From Lachnospira sp. (lineage in GTDB: Bacteria > Bacillota > Clostridia > Lachnospirales > Lachnospiraceae): 64,000 bases of DNA. How positions within the stretch are numbered: the first letter of the stretch is position 1; each line of letters begins with the position of its first letter. A program made the position numbers and the translations under genes. Below are positions 1 to 8,054 of this stretch, piece by piece. Location of the stretch: positions 62,001 through 126,000 of the forward strand of contig JAGATQ010000037.1 of NCBI GenBank assembly GCA_017621205.1, in the 5' to 3' direction. The notes beneath the pieces were generated by a model. The model did no database searches. It was not told the DNA's origin and was given only the letters and a program-made list of their open reading frames with translations.

Positions 1-61
1 TAATGATTTGAAAACAGAAAAAAATGCTGCGGATATTAAAGTTGAAGAGAGGGTGAATTAA
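1..61 (+). CDS. C-terminal tail of an upstream gene (partial)
   Basis: An open frame enters from the left edge and ends at TAA 59-61, which overlaps the next start codon (TAATG). About 19 charged residues are visible, too few to identify the protein. The overlap suggests translational coupling with the small membrane protein that follows. Confidence 0.5.
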   Translation, partial: NDLKTEKNAADIKVEERVN

Positions 62-495
62 TGGAATTATTAACAACGAGACCACATTGGGTGTGTTTTA
101 TTATTTCTGGTACATTTTTATTTGCTGGTATTTATAATTATCAAAGTTCTGGTAAGGTGAAGGATTATATTGAAACCGTTGGTGAGGTACGTAATGTAGA
201 AGAGGTATTTGCCTACAGACACCATCAGAAGGTTGCAAGATATAATTTTGAGGTGGTCTGGTACATCGATGGTGAGGAATATGTGAAGCTATTTGAGGAA
301 CAGGTTGAATCTAGGAAGGAAGGGGAAACTACTATATGGGTTAGTGCGGATAATAACAAGGTTACTTTTTCTGATTCTTCGAATATAGCTGAGAAAGTGC
401 CGCAGGATATCGCGATTAGCCTGGTGTCTTTTGTAGCAGGATGCATCATTTTGTATGTTAGAAAGAAGGGGCATAGGAGGAATGAGAATGAATAA
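61..495 (+). CDS. small two-TM membrane protein, DUF3592-like
   Basis: This 144-residue protein has a hydrophobic segment near residues 9-27, a roughly 85-residue soluble part rich in beta-type sequence, and a second membrane segment near 116-134 followed by a basic tail (RKKGHRR). That layout, with a G-x-V near the start of the loop, resembles DUF3592 proteins, but I cannot confirm membership. A GAGAGGGTG ribosome site precedes ATG 61. The gene overlaps the start of the response regulator by 8 nt, so it probably belongs to the same operon. Its function is unknown. Confidence 0.7.
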   Translation: MELLTTRPHWVCFIISGTFLFAGIYNYQSSGKVKDYIETVGEVRNVEEVFAYRHHQKVARYNFEVVWYIDGEEYVKLFEEQVESRKEGETTIWVSADNNKVTFSDSSNIAEKVPQDIAISLVSFVAGCIILYVRKKGHRRNENE

Positions 496-1189
496 TTGTA
501 TCTTGATTGTAGAGGATGATAATGATATCAATCAGATGCTTGCCGATTTGCTAACTGCACATCAATATGATGTGATACAGGCATTTTCCGGCACGGAGGG
601 CTGGCTTTTGATAGAGCAGAGAATGCCGCAGGCAGTGATTTTGGATTTGATGCTGCCGGGAATGGATGGTGAGCCGCTGCTTTCCCATATCAAGGAGTGC
701 TATCCCGATATTGCGGTGATTGTTTCTTCTGCAAAGGAAGCGGTTACAACCAAGGTGACACTGCTTCGTGCAGGGGCGGATGATTATATGGTAAAGCCAT
801 TTGATACGGAGGAGCTGTTGGCAAGGCTTGAAGTAGTGCTAAGGCATAAGGCTAAGGAAGAAATATCAGCAGGGCAGGATAAGGAGGAACAGGAGCTTCT
901 TACCTATAAGGATATCATAATGGAGCCAGAGAATTATCGGGTTACAGTTTCTGGAAAAGAGCTTATCCTTACCAAGCGGGAATATCTTATTTTGGAGCTG
1001 TTGATGACGAATCCTGAAAAGGTATTTACAAAAAATAATATCTATGAATCCGTATGGAATGAAGAGTTTTTGGGAGAGGAGAATGCAGTAAACGTACATA
1101 TCAGCAATATCCGTCAGAAGCTTGCCAAGATAAATGAGGGGGAGAACTATATTAAAACGGTGTGGGGTATCGGATTTAAGATGGAGTAA
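488..1189 (+). CDS. OmpR-family response regulator of ABC resistance module
   Basis: A receiver domain (about 1-120) has the acidic pair at D10/D11, phosphoacceptor D53 in ILDLMLPG and the conserved lysine in MVKPFD. A winged-helix DNA-binding domain follows (about 140-233), ending in the usual KTVWGIGFKME. AGGAGG at 475-480 lies 7 nt before ATG 488, which favours this start over ATG 482. The gene overlaps the upstream membrane protein and is followed by ABC ATPase, permease and histidine kinase genes, the order seen in lantibiotic and bacitracin-type resistance loci. It probably activates the ABC genes through the direct repeat at 1212-1231. Confidence 0.93.
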   Translation: MNNCILIVEDDNDINQMLADLLTAHQYDVIQAFSGTEGWLLIEQRMPQAVILDLMLPGMDGEPLLSHIKECYPDIAVIVSSAKEAVTTKVTLLRAGADDYMVKPFDTEELLARLEVVLRHKAKEEISAGQDKEEQELLTYKDIIMEPENYRVTVSGKELILTKREYLILELLMTNPEKVFTKNNIYESVWNEEFLGEENAVNVHISNIRQKLAKINEGENYIKTVWGIGFKME

Positions 1190-1211
1190 AACTTCAATAG
1201 AGGAACATAGC

Positions 1212-1268
1212 TTCTTTATATTTTCTTTATACTTTTCCTAAGGTTTCTAAAATATACCCTGTTATACT
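1212..1268 (+). promoter_or_regulatory. direct-repeat regulator box and promoter of ABC genes
   Basis: TTCTTTATA occurs at 1212-1220 and again at 1223-1231. The 11-bp period is typical of OmpR-family tandem half-sites. A good -10 (TATACT, 1263-1268) follows with no convincing -35, as expected for an activator-dependent promoter. Binding by the adjacent regulator is inferred. Confidence 0.55.
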
Positions 1269-1298
1269 GATTTTACAATCAAACGAGGAGGGAATAAC

Positions 1299-2201
1299 AT
1301 GGATTATGTGCTACAAACGGATAACCTGACTAAGGCATATCAGAAAAGCAAGGTTGTAAATCATGTCAGTATGCATGTGAAGGAGGGGGATATCTATGGT
1401 TTTATTGGGAGAAATGGAGCCGGGAAGACAACATTTATGCGTATGGTGGCAGGACTGGCTGCACCTACAGAAGGAAGTCTTAAGCTATTCGGCTCAGAGG
1501 CATTGGAGCGGCAGAGAAAACGTATTGGAACATTGATTGAAAGCCCCGGGATTTATCCGAATATGACGGCGAGGGACAATCTGGAAATCATAAGAAGAAG
1601 CTTTGGCATAGCGGATAGGCATGCGGTGGGAGATATGTTGGAGTTTGTCGGGCTTTTGGATGCCGGAAGGAAGAAGGTAAAGAATTTTTCGATGGGAATG
1701 AAGCAGAGACTTGGAATTGGCATTTCCCTGTTACGAAATCCAGATTTTCTTATATTAGATGAGCCGATTAATGGCTTAGACCCTGCGGGGATTAAGGAGG
1801 TTCGGGAGCTTTTGCTCAAACTGAATCAGGAGAAGGGCATTACTATTTTGATATCCAGCCATATTTTAGGTGAGCTTTCCAAAATCGCAACCCGTTATGG
1901 AATTATCAGGGATGGTATTTTGCAAGAGGAATTTGATGCGGGAGAATTGGCGGAGCGTTGCAGGCGTTGCCAGAAGTTAGTGGTAAGTGATGCGGCACAT
2001 GCTGTCCGAATTCTGGAAGAGCAGCTTATGATTACCAATTATGATGTACCAGAGGATGGAATTTTACGGGTATTTGAACATCTTGAGGAAGCGGAAAAGA
2101 TAAATAGAACCTTGTTTTCAGAGGGCATAGAGATTCGGGAAAGCTATCTTGCCGGACAGGATTTAGAAGGTTATTTTATGGATTTGCTGGGAGGGGAATA
2201 G
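1299..2201 (+). CDS. ABC transporter ATP-binding protein (BcrA/lantibiotic-immunity type)
   Basis: This 300-residue ATPase has Walker A GRNGAGKT (37-44), signature FSMGMKQRLGI (about 131) and Walker B FLILDEP followed by the Gly-Leu-Asp-Pro D-loop. An extra region of about 80 residues follows the nucleotide-binding domain, as in BcrA/NatA-type ATPases. The start has AACGAGGAGGG upstream. The permease gene begins 1 nt after the stop, so the two proteins probably form one exporter or immunity transporter. The direct-repeat promoter upstream suggests induction by the neighbouring two-component system, probably on exposure to a cell-wall-active peptide. The substrate cannot be read from sequence. 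Confidence 0.92.
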   Translation: MDYVLQTDNLTKAYQKSKVVNHVSMHVKEGDIYGFIGRNGAGKTTFMRMVAGLAAPTEGSLKLFGSEALERQRKRIGTLIESPGIYPNMTARDNLEIIRRSFGIADRHAVGDMLEFVGLLDAGRKKVKNFSMGMKQRLGIGISLLRNPDFLILDEPINGLDPAGIKEVRELLLKLNQEKGITILISSHILGELSKIATRYGIIRDGILQEEFDAGELAERCRRCQKLVVSDAAHAVRILEEQLMITNYDVPEDGILRVFEHLEEAEKINRTLFSEGIEIRESYLAGQDLEGYFMDLLGGE

Positions 2202-2202
2202 A

Positions 2203-3012
2203 ATGTATAATTTATTAAATGGTGAATTATTTAAATTACATAAGAGCAGAAGCTTTTTTATATGTTGTATCGCTGTAATTATCTTTATTATTTTTATGTA
2301 TAGCTGTTTGAAACTAGCGGATGAACAGCAGAAAAAGGAGACTACTAAGGCTGAGACGGGTGTACTGGTGGTAGAGGCAGAGGCTGAAGAAACACTTGAA
2401 ATTATTGATATGGAGGAGATGATGCTTTCTGCTGTTGCAGGAATTTTCCTTTCTATATTTGCCAGTATTTATGTGACTGGGGAATATGGAGATGGAGCAA
2501 TAAAAAATATTATTGGAAAGGGATTTGCAAGGGAGAAAGTTTTTTTCGCAAAATATGTAGCTACCATCTTAGCAGCTGTTATTATGTTTTTAATGATATT
2601 GCTTGTTACCTTACTGTGTGGGCTTTTGTTTATGGGAACGGAAGGCTTGAATGCAGAATTTGTGCAGAGCCTGTGTAAATATGGCGGGATGCAGCTGTTA
2701 TTTGAAATTGCCTTTGTAAGTCTGGTTATTCTGGTGGGAGAGGTGAGCAGAAGTGTTGGAATTTCGGTGTCGGTTAGCTTAGGTCTGATAATGCTGGCGC
2801 AGTTCATTTTTATTGGTTTTGATGCCATACTTTCTTTTATTAACATAGATTTCAAAACTTCTGATTACTGGATATGCAATTTGATTTCCGGGTGTAGTAT
2901 TAGTGGCATAGACCATGGCTTTGTTATGCGTGGACTGGCAGCAACAGTGTTTTGGATAGTAGCAGCCTTAGCTGCTGGTGTTTTTCATATTAAAACAGCA
3001 GATGTAAAATAA
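2203..3012 (+). CDS. ABC-2 type permease of the resistance module
   Basis: A 269-residue integral membrane protein with six predicted hydrophobic segments. The first (about 18-37) is followed by an acidic external loop rich in Glu, then clusters from about 80 to 260. This is the usual BcrB/NatB-like ABC-2 layout. It starts immediately after the ATPase stop and is followed 21 nt later by the histidine kinase. It is the membrane partner of the preceding ATPase; substrate unknown. Confidence 0.88.
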   Translation: MYNLLNGELFKLHKSRSFFICCIAVIIFIIFMYSCLKLADEQQKKETTKAETGVLVVEAEAEETLEIIDMEEMMLSAVAGIFLSIFASIYVTGEYGDGAIKNIIGKGFAREKVFFAKYVATILAAVIMFLMILLVTLLCGLLFMGTEGLNAEFVQSLCKYGGMQLLFEIAFVSLVILVGEVSRSVGISVSVSLGLIMLAQFIFIGFDAILSFINIDFKTSDYWICNLISGCSISGIDHGFVMRGLAATVFWIVAALAAGVFHIKTADVK

Positions 3013-3033
3013 TGAAGGAAGCAGGTAACGTGT

Positions 3034-3966
3034 ATGTTGTGGGGATTGATTACTATATTGCTAATTGTCGTTGGTATGCTAGCGGTTCGCCTGTATGCTT
3101 ACCGAAAACAGGTTAGCCACCTAATAGAGGAGCTGTCACTTTGGGAGCAGGAAATGACCAATTATGAATTAACCTCCTGCTGTCCCATTGGTGACACGCC
3201 GGAGCTGATAATGGCAATGAATCAGGTTATGCATAAGCATAAGCAATTGGAGGCATCCCTACGCAAGGAAAATAGAATCTATAAGGAAAGTATTACAGGA
3301 ATTTCCCACGACATCCGCACCCCTTTGACATCTTCAAAGGGGTATATCCAGTTATTGCGGGATGAAAATATACCAGAGGAGAAAAAGAGGGAATATGTTG
3401 ATATTGTTATTCGACGGTTAGACGATGTGGCGGATATGTTAAGCCAGTTGTTCGAGTATGCCAGAATTGAGGCAGGAGAGCTTAAGCTTGAGCTGCAGGT
3501 ATTTTCTGCGAGTAATGTATTTGCAGAAACGATTGCCTTATTTTATGAGGATTTTGTAAAGGCAGGCTTTGAACCCCAGGTAGAAATTTCTAATGAGCCT
3601 TGCTATATTGAGGCGGATAAAAGAGCATTTATCAGAATTATTGAAAATCTAATGAAAAATGCATTGGTCCATGGAACAGGAGGATATAGGATAAGCTTTC
3701 TGCGAGAGGATAATAAAGCGGTGATTCGGATTTCCAATCAGACGGGCAGCATTACAGAGAAGGAGATTGGGTATATTTTTGACCGTTTTTATACTAATGA
3801 TGAATCCAGAAGCAGGCGGGCAACGGGGCTGGGACTTTCCATTGTAAAACGCTTTACGGAACAGATGGGCGGGGAGGCAAAGGCTTTTTTGGAGGGAGAT
3901 TATTTTACGATTGAGGTGTCTTTTTATCTCAAAATAGATGAAGTGGTTCATAGGAATAAAAATTAG
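3034..3966 (+). CDS. sensor histidine kinase with short input region
   Basis: One membrane segment (2-20) leads straight into a helical linker, a HisKA domain with SHDIRTPLTS (phosphoacceptor H92) and a HATPase domain with an N-box (ENLMKNAL) and G-box (ATGLGLSIVKR). There is no extracellular sensor domain, so it belongs to the intramembrane-sensing type common beside ABC resistance transporters. It should phosphorylate the regulator at 488-1189. It ends the four-gene module, and no terminator is obvious after it. Confidence 0.92.
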   Translation: MLWGLITILLIVVGMLAVRLYAYRKQVSHLIEELSLWEQEMTNYELTSCCPIGDTPELIMAMNQVMHKHKQLEASLRKENRIYKESITGISHDIRTPLTSSKGYIQLLRDENIPEEKKREYVDIVIRRLDDVADMLSQLFEYARIEAGELKLELQVFSASNVFAETIALFYEDFVKAGFEPQVEISNEPCYIEADKRAFIRIIENLMKNALVHGTGGYRISFLREDNKAVIRISNQTGSITEKEIGYIFDRFYTNDESRSRRATGLGLSIVKRFTEQMGGEAKAFLEGDYFTIEVSFYLKIDEVVHRNKN

Positions 3967-4000
3967 GTTTGCAATTGCGGTGTTTTGGTAAGGAGCCTTC

Positions 4001-4030
4001 TTGTATAATCATTTCTTTCTATGTTATAAT
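4001..4030 (+). promoter_or_regulatory. promoter for spermidine synthase-like gene
   Basis: TTGTAT at 4001-4006 and TATAAT at 4025-4030 are separated by 18 bp and lie about 45 bp before the ATG. Confidence 0.55.
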
Positions 4031-4074
4031 AATTACCAATATTTTAAAAGGCCAATAAGGCAGGGAGGAAAGAA

Positions 4075-5706
4075 ATGCAGCAGCATACCAATCAAAGGAA
4101 CCGGAATATATTAAAGAACAAGGTCTATCTATATCTGACAGAATTTTTTGCCGGAATGTCCGTGATGGCAGTGGAGTTAGGAGCGAGCCGCCTGCTTGCT
4201 CCTTATTTCAGTTCTTCGCAGATTGTGTGGACGATTATTATAGGAACGATTATGATTGCCATGGCTCTTGGCAATATTTATGGCGGGCGGTTTGCGGATA
4301 AGAATCCGAATCCTGATAAGCTCTATGGCAGGATGATAATCGCGGCAGTCTGGATTGCTGCGATTCCGGTAGTGGGCAAATATATTATTCTTGCCATATC
4401 AGCAGTACTGATTTTTACAGTGAACAGTAATTTTCTAATAATTGCCGGATTTGCCGCCTGTATGGTTATTTTTGTATTTCCCCTGTTCCTTTTGGGGACC
4501 GTAACACCTTCCCTGGTAAAATATACGGTTGATAGCCTTGATGATAGTGGTAAGACGGTGGGAGCATTGAATGCATCCAATACCATTGGTAGTATTATCG
4601 GTACCTTTGTTCCGACCTTTATCAGTATTCCGGCAGTGGGAACCTCGATTACTTTTTTAATTTTCGCATTTGTTTTGCTGTTGCTTGCGGTCATTTATTT
4701 TATCAGCTCCCATATCCCAATGAAGGAGATAAAAAAGCTGTCGGTTGGAATCTTTTTATTTCTTTTATGCTGTATATTTGGACATAACAACAGCTTCGCT
4801 TTCTGGGAGGATCATCTGACCTATGAGGGAGAGTCTATCTATAATTATCTTCAGGTATATGAGAATGAGGATGAGGTGGTGCTGTCCACGAATGTGTTGT
4901 TTGGCGTACAATCGGTATATAAAAAGCAGGGGGGCTTAACGGGAATGTATTATGATTATGCCATGGCAGCTCCTTATATGGCGGGTGTCAAGGAGAAGAA
5001 GCAGCTTGATATTCTTATTCTTGGAATGGGAACCGGAACCTATGCCACGCAATGTCAGCATTATTTTGACAATGTAAGCATCGAGGGTGTGGAGATTGAC
5101 CAGAAGATTACAGATTTAGCGGTGAAATATTTTGAGTTGCCAAAGGATGTCAAGGTGACAACCTATGATGGACGTGCCTACTTGAATGCGATAGAGAAGC
5201 AGTATGATGTAATTATGGTGGATGCCTATCAGGATATTACCATCCCCTTCCAGATGTCATCGGTGGAATTCTTTGCATTGGTAAAGGAGCATCTGACTAA
5301 GGATGGCGTGATGGTGGTGAATATGAATATGCGGGGAACAAAACAGGGAGATATCAATCAGTATCTTGCAGATACCATTTCTTCCGTGTTTGATGAGGTG
5401 TATACGGTAGATGTGGAGAACTCCAGTAACAGGGAATTGTTTGCTTCCAATTCCAATCAGATGCTTTCAAAATTCACCAATAATGGAAAGCAGGAAAGCG
5501 ATGAGGAGCTGTTGCTGATGATGGATGGTGTAAAGGATAATCTAATTGAGTATAAAGCAGGGGACTATGTGATGACAGATGATAAAGCCCCGGTAGAGCT
5601 TCTTGGGATGCGGGTGATTGATGAACTGATTCGTGATGAGGTGAGTTATTATAAGAGGGTTTATGAGGAAGAGGGGATCGAGGGAGTATTGCGAATGATT
5701 GCCTAG
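4075..5706 (+). CDS. membrane-fused spermidine synthase-like protein
   Basis: The N-terminal half (about 15-235) holds seven or so membrane helices with MFS-like segments. The C-terminal half (about 250-540) is a Rossmann methyltransferase-like aminopropyltransferase domain, with GMGTGTYATQC as the nucleotide loop, VEIDQKI as the acidic strand end and MVDAYQD as the catalytic-loop region. This matches the fused MFS/spermidine synthase family of Firmicutes, for which polyamine synthesis is not proven. GCAGGGAGGAAAG precedes ATG 4075. It stands alone and ends before a bidirectional terminator. Confidence 0.85.
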   Translation: MQQHTNQRNRNILKNKVYLYLTEFFAGMSVMAVELGASRLLAPYFSSSQIVWTIIIGTIMIAMALGNIYGGRFADKNPNPDKLYGRMIIAAVWIAAIPVVGKYIILAISAVLIFTVNSNFLIIAGFAACMVIFVFPLFLLGTVTPSLVKYTVDSLDDSGKTVGALNASNTIGSIIGTFVPTFISIPAVGTSITFLIFAFVLLLLAVIYFISSHIPMKEIKKLSVGIFLFLLCCIFGHNNSFAFWEDHLTYEGESIYNYLQVYENEDEVVLSTNVLFGVQSVYKKQGGLTGMYYDYAMAAPYMAGVKEKKQLDILILGMGTGTYATQCQHYFDNVSIEGVEIDQKITDLAVKYFELPKDVKVTTYDGRAYLNAIEKQYDVIMVDAYQDITIPFQMSSVEFFALVKEHLTKDGVMVVNMNMRGTKQGDINQYLADTISSVFDEVYTVDVENSSNRELFASNSNQMLSKFTNNGKQESDEELLLMMDGVKDNLIEYKAGDYVMTDDKAPVELLGMRVIDELIRDEVSYYKRVYEEEGIEGVLRMIA

Positions 5707-5799
5707 TATAACGTCTTCCAGGCAGTCATTTTTGCATCAAAGTAAAAGCAACAGAATTGGTTAAATTGATGATAGGAACAACGTTTCCAGACCTGTGAA

Positions 5800-5838
5800 A
5801 ATACCCATTACACAAGCAATCCTCATGTAATGGGTATT
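5800..5838. terminator. bidirectional terminator hairpin
   Basis: AATACCCATTACA (5800-5812) pairs perfectly with TGTAATGGGTATT (5826-5838). It sits between two convergent genes and has A/T-rich flanks on both sides. Confidence 0.75.
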
Positions 5839-5840
5839 AA

Positions 5841-6929
5841 TTATTTTCCTTGAAGTTTAGCAAGCTGTTGTTTCAGAATGGTAATTTCATCCGTTTGTTG
5901 CTGAAGAATATCGTCTTTCTGCTTAAGCAGGCTTTTTTGCTCATTGATAGTATCCTGTTGACCATTAATGGTATCCTGCATGTCATCAATCATATACTGT
6001 ACCGTATTTCTGTCAAGCTCTAACAATTCTTTTGAAAACATTCCCATCACCTTCTCTGTGTTCTGGCATAGCTCATAAATTTCTTTATACAGCACACGAA
6101 ACTCCGGATAGGATTCTATCAGTCTGATTATCTCCTCCGGTTCGTCCATGCATAAGAACATAAACCATGCATCCAACTTGCTTCTGATAGGTTTATTGTG
6201 CTGGTTTTCCTTGAAAATGTCAAGAGGTATAAAAATATATTTCTGTAATAATTCTAGTTCTAATCCGCTGTCCGTTTTCTGTTCTGCCCGATGCACATAT
6301 ATTGTTGGGTATTCTTTAAACTCCGCCGGACTTTTTTCATAAAGAACAATCGTATATACATCCCGGATGTTTTTATAGCTGAACTGCCCTTCTTTCTTAT
6401 CCCGTATTCTCTTGTACTGACGCAGAAGCAAATCTGCCGAGTAACAGGCACATCGTTGTCCTGGAAACATATAGCCAATTTTTTGTACTTCAATGTTGGC
6501 AATGCTTCCATTTTCAAGCTCTATTACAATGTCTGTAATCAGCAGCGTACCTTCATCTGCGATTCGGACGGAATCGTTTGGCAATATCTGTACAATCTTT
6601 ACTTGTTGTCCCAATAATAGGGACAAAAATTCTTCGAGCCGTTCTGCTGCATACTCTGGATTCAGTATTTCCTTGAAAAAGGAATCATACAGCAGCTTTA
6701 CACCTCTTGCTCCGCTGCAAAAATCCAGAAACTCTTCCTGCTGTTTTTTTCTCCATGATGCAAACATATCTGACAGGTTATGATTTTGGATGATTTCCTC
6801 CATAATCTGACTTCTTGTTTTCAACATTGGAAAGTATTGTTTTAAATTGGTGTTTTTTATAAATATTCCTCCCTTGGTTAAATTATTTGTGAAGATTCGA
6901 GTTGGAATTATAGATATATTTTTCAACAT
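5841..6929 (-). CDS. Rpn-family PD-(D/E)XK nuclease/putative transposase, start codon probably lost
   Basis: The N-terminal half carries the Rpn-type core: DFCSGARGVKLLYDSFFKEI, then a PD-(D/E)XK site with D in LLITDIVIELENG and E-x-Q-K in IANIEVQKIG. The C-terminal tail (about 305-362) is a Gln-rich coiled coil containing the tandem heptads QDTINGQ and QDTINEQ. The frame is open from ATG 6929, but no ribosome site precedes it. The family-like N-terminus instead begins at an ATA codon (6858-6860) 6 nt after GGGAGGA, suggesting an ATG-to-ATA change. ATG 6827 is another in-frame choice. These proteins promote recombination in other bacteria; activity here is uncertain. Confidence 0.8.
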   Translation of the reverse strand: MLKNISIIPTRIFTNNLTKGGIFIKNTNLKQYFPMLKTRSQIMEEIIQNHNLSDMFASWRKKQQEEFLDFCSGARGVKLLYDSFFKEILNPEYAAERLEEFLSLLLGQQVKIVQILPNDSVRIADEGTLLITDIVIELENGSIANIEVQKIGYMFPGQRCACYSADLLLRQYKRIRDKKEGQFSYKNIRDVYTIVLYEKSPAEFKEYPTIYVHRAEQKTDSGLELELLQKYIFIPLDIFKENQHNKPIRSKLDAWFMFLCMDEPEEIIRLIESYPEFRVLYKEIYELCQNTEKVMGMFSKELLELDRNTVQYMIDDMQDTINGQQDTINEQKSLLKQKDDILQQQTDEITILKQQLAKLQGK

Positions 6930-7172
6930 CAGAATCTGATGGTAATAGTTTTAGGGGTTTTCTTTGATAATAATTTCTTTAGATTAAATATCATGCTATA
7001 AATATTTGAGTATTTTGTAATGGTTGATATTACTATGCTAACATAAAGAGAAAGCGTTGTCCAACAACTTATAGTTGTTAAGTGGGTGCTGAAAGGCGCC
7101 TTTAAGTTCAAACGTTAGGTTTCTTATTCTCATAAAAATGTAATCTGTTTTGTAATAAGAATGTAAGAACTA
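6930..7172. other. intergenic stretch with short dyad
   Basis: No gene is supported here. The one visible structure is the dyad AACAACT-TAT-AGTTGTT at 7063-7079. The 60-codon open frame on the minus strand has no ribosome site and unlikely composition. Confidence 0.4.
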
Positions 7173-7356
7173 GCTGTTAGGATAATCTTAACAGATAATT
7201 ATAAAACACTAGGTTAATGATACGATAGTCATAATTTCATATAAATTTGCTTCGTTGTCCGAGCATAGCTCGGTACAAAGGCGCAAATTTATACAAAATC
7301 ACGACTATCGTATCAGCAATTAATAGTTTTACAATTATCCCCAAAATCCTAACAAC
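7173..7356. repeat. MITE-like palindromic element A
   Basis: Nested inverted arms fold almost the whole 184 bp. GCTGTTAGGAT (7173) pairs with 7346-7356, GATAATTATAAAAC (7194) with 7326-7339 (one mismatch), TGATACGATAGTC (7218-7230) with 7303-7315 (perfect) and AAATTTGC (7243-7250) with 7283-7290 (perfect). The centre has its own CCGAGC/GCTCGG hairpin. It lies directly before the ABC ATPase ribosome site. Its right inner arm (GAC-TATCGTATCAGC) resembles the right side of element B. Confidence 0.7.
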
Positions 7357-7373
7357 GAAAGGAGCATATTTTC

Positions 7374-8054
7374 ATGAGTATTTTAAAATCAACCGAACTA
7401 TGTAAAATCTATGGTGCAGGCGAGAGTGAGGTAAAAGCGTTAGACCATGTATCCATTTCTATTGAAGACGGACAGTTTATCGCAATCATTGGCACTTCTG
7501 GCAGCGGTAAATCTACCCTCCTGAATATGCTTGGAGGCTTAGACCGTCCAACCTCCGGTGAGGTTTTAGTTGCGGGAAAGGAAATATTTTCCATGACAGA
7601 TGAGGAGCTTACCATCTTCCGTCGTAGAAATATCGGATTTGTATTTCAAAATTACAATTTAGTCCCCATATTAAATGTGTACGAAAATATTGTGCTGCCA
7701 ATTGAGCTGGATGGCTCCGAAGTAGATTCTGATTATGTTTACAACATTATAAATACACTTGGGTTAGAGAAGAAGCTGACTGCAATGCCGAACCAGCTTT
7801 CCGGAGGGCAGCAGCAAAGAGTTGCCATTGCCCGTGCCTTAGCTGCTAAGCCTGCTATTATACTGGCAGATGAGCCGACGGGTAATCTGGATAGTAAAAC
7901 GAGCATGGATGTGATTTCTCTTTTAAAGATAACCAGTCAGGAATTTCATCAGACAATTGTAATGATTACCCATAACGAGGAGATTGCCTTGATGGCGGAT
8001 GGAATGATTCGTATTGAGGATGGGAAAGTGGAAGTGGGTGAGAAGGTATGTTAA
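7374..8054 (+). CDS. ABC transporter ATP-binding protein (MacB/LolD/BceA type)
   Basis: A 226-residue ATPase with Walker [10 protein letters not shown] (about 41-49), Q-loop [10 protein letters not shown], signature [15 protein letters not shown], Walker [15 protein letters not shown] and the switch histidine in MITHNEE. The [10 protein letters not shown] motif is characteristic of the MacB/LolD/BceA group that works with FtsX-type permeases. CGAAAGGAGC lies before ATG 7374. The gene overlaps the permease start by 7 nt. Palindromic element A ends 17 bp upstream, so the native promoter may be inside or displaced by that element. Confidence 0.94.
   Translation: MSILKSTELCKIYGAGESEVKALDHVSISIEDGQFIAIIGTSGSGKSTLLNMLGGLDRPTSGEVLVAGKEIFSMTDEELTIFRRRNIGFVFQNYNLVPILNVYENIVLPIELDGSEVDSDYVYNIINTLGLEKKLTAMPNQLSGGQQQRVAIARALAAKPAIILADEPTGNLDSKTSMDVISLLKITSQEFHQTIVMITHNEEIALMADGMIRIEDGKVEVGEKVC

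Noticed and set aside
6929..7111. 60-codon minus-strand open frame upstream of the Rpn gene
   Set aside because: No ribosome site and unusual composition; it covers a short dyad rather than a gene.
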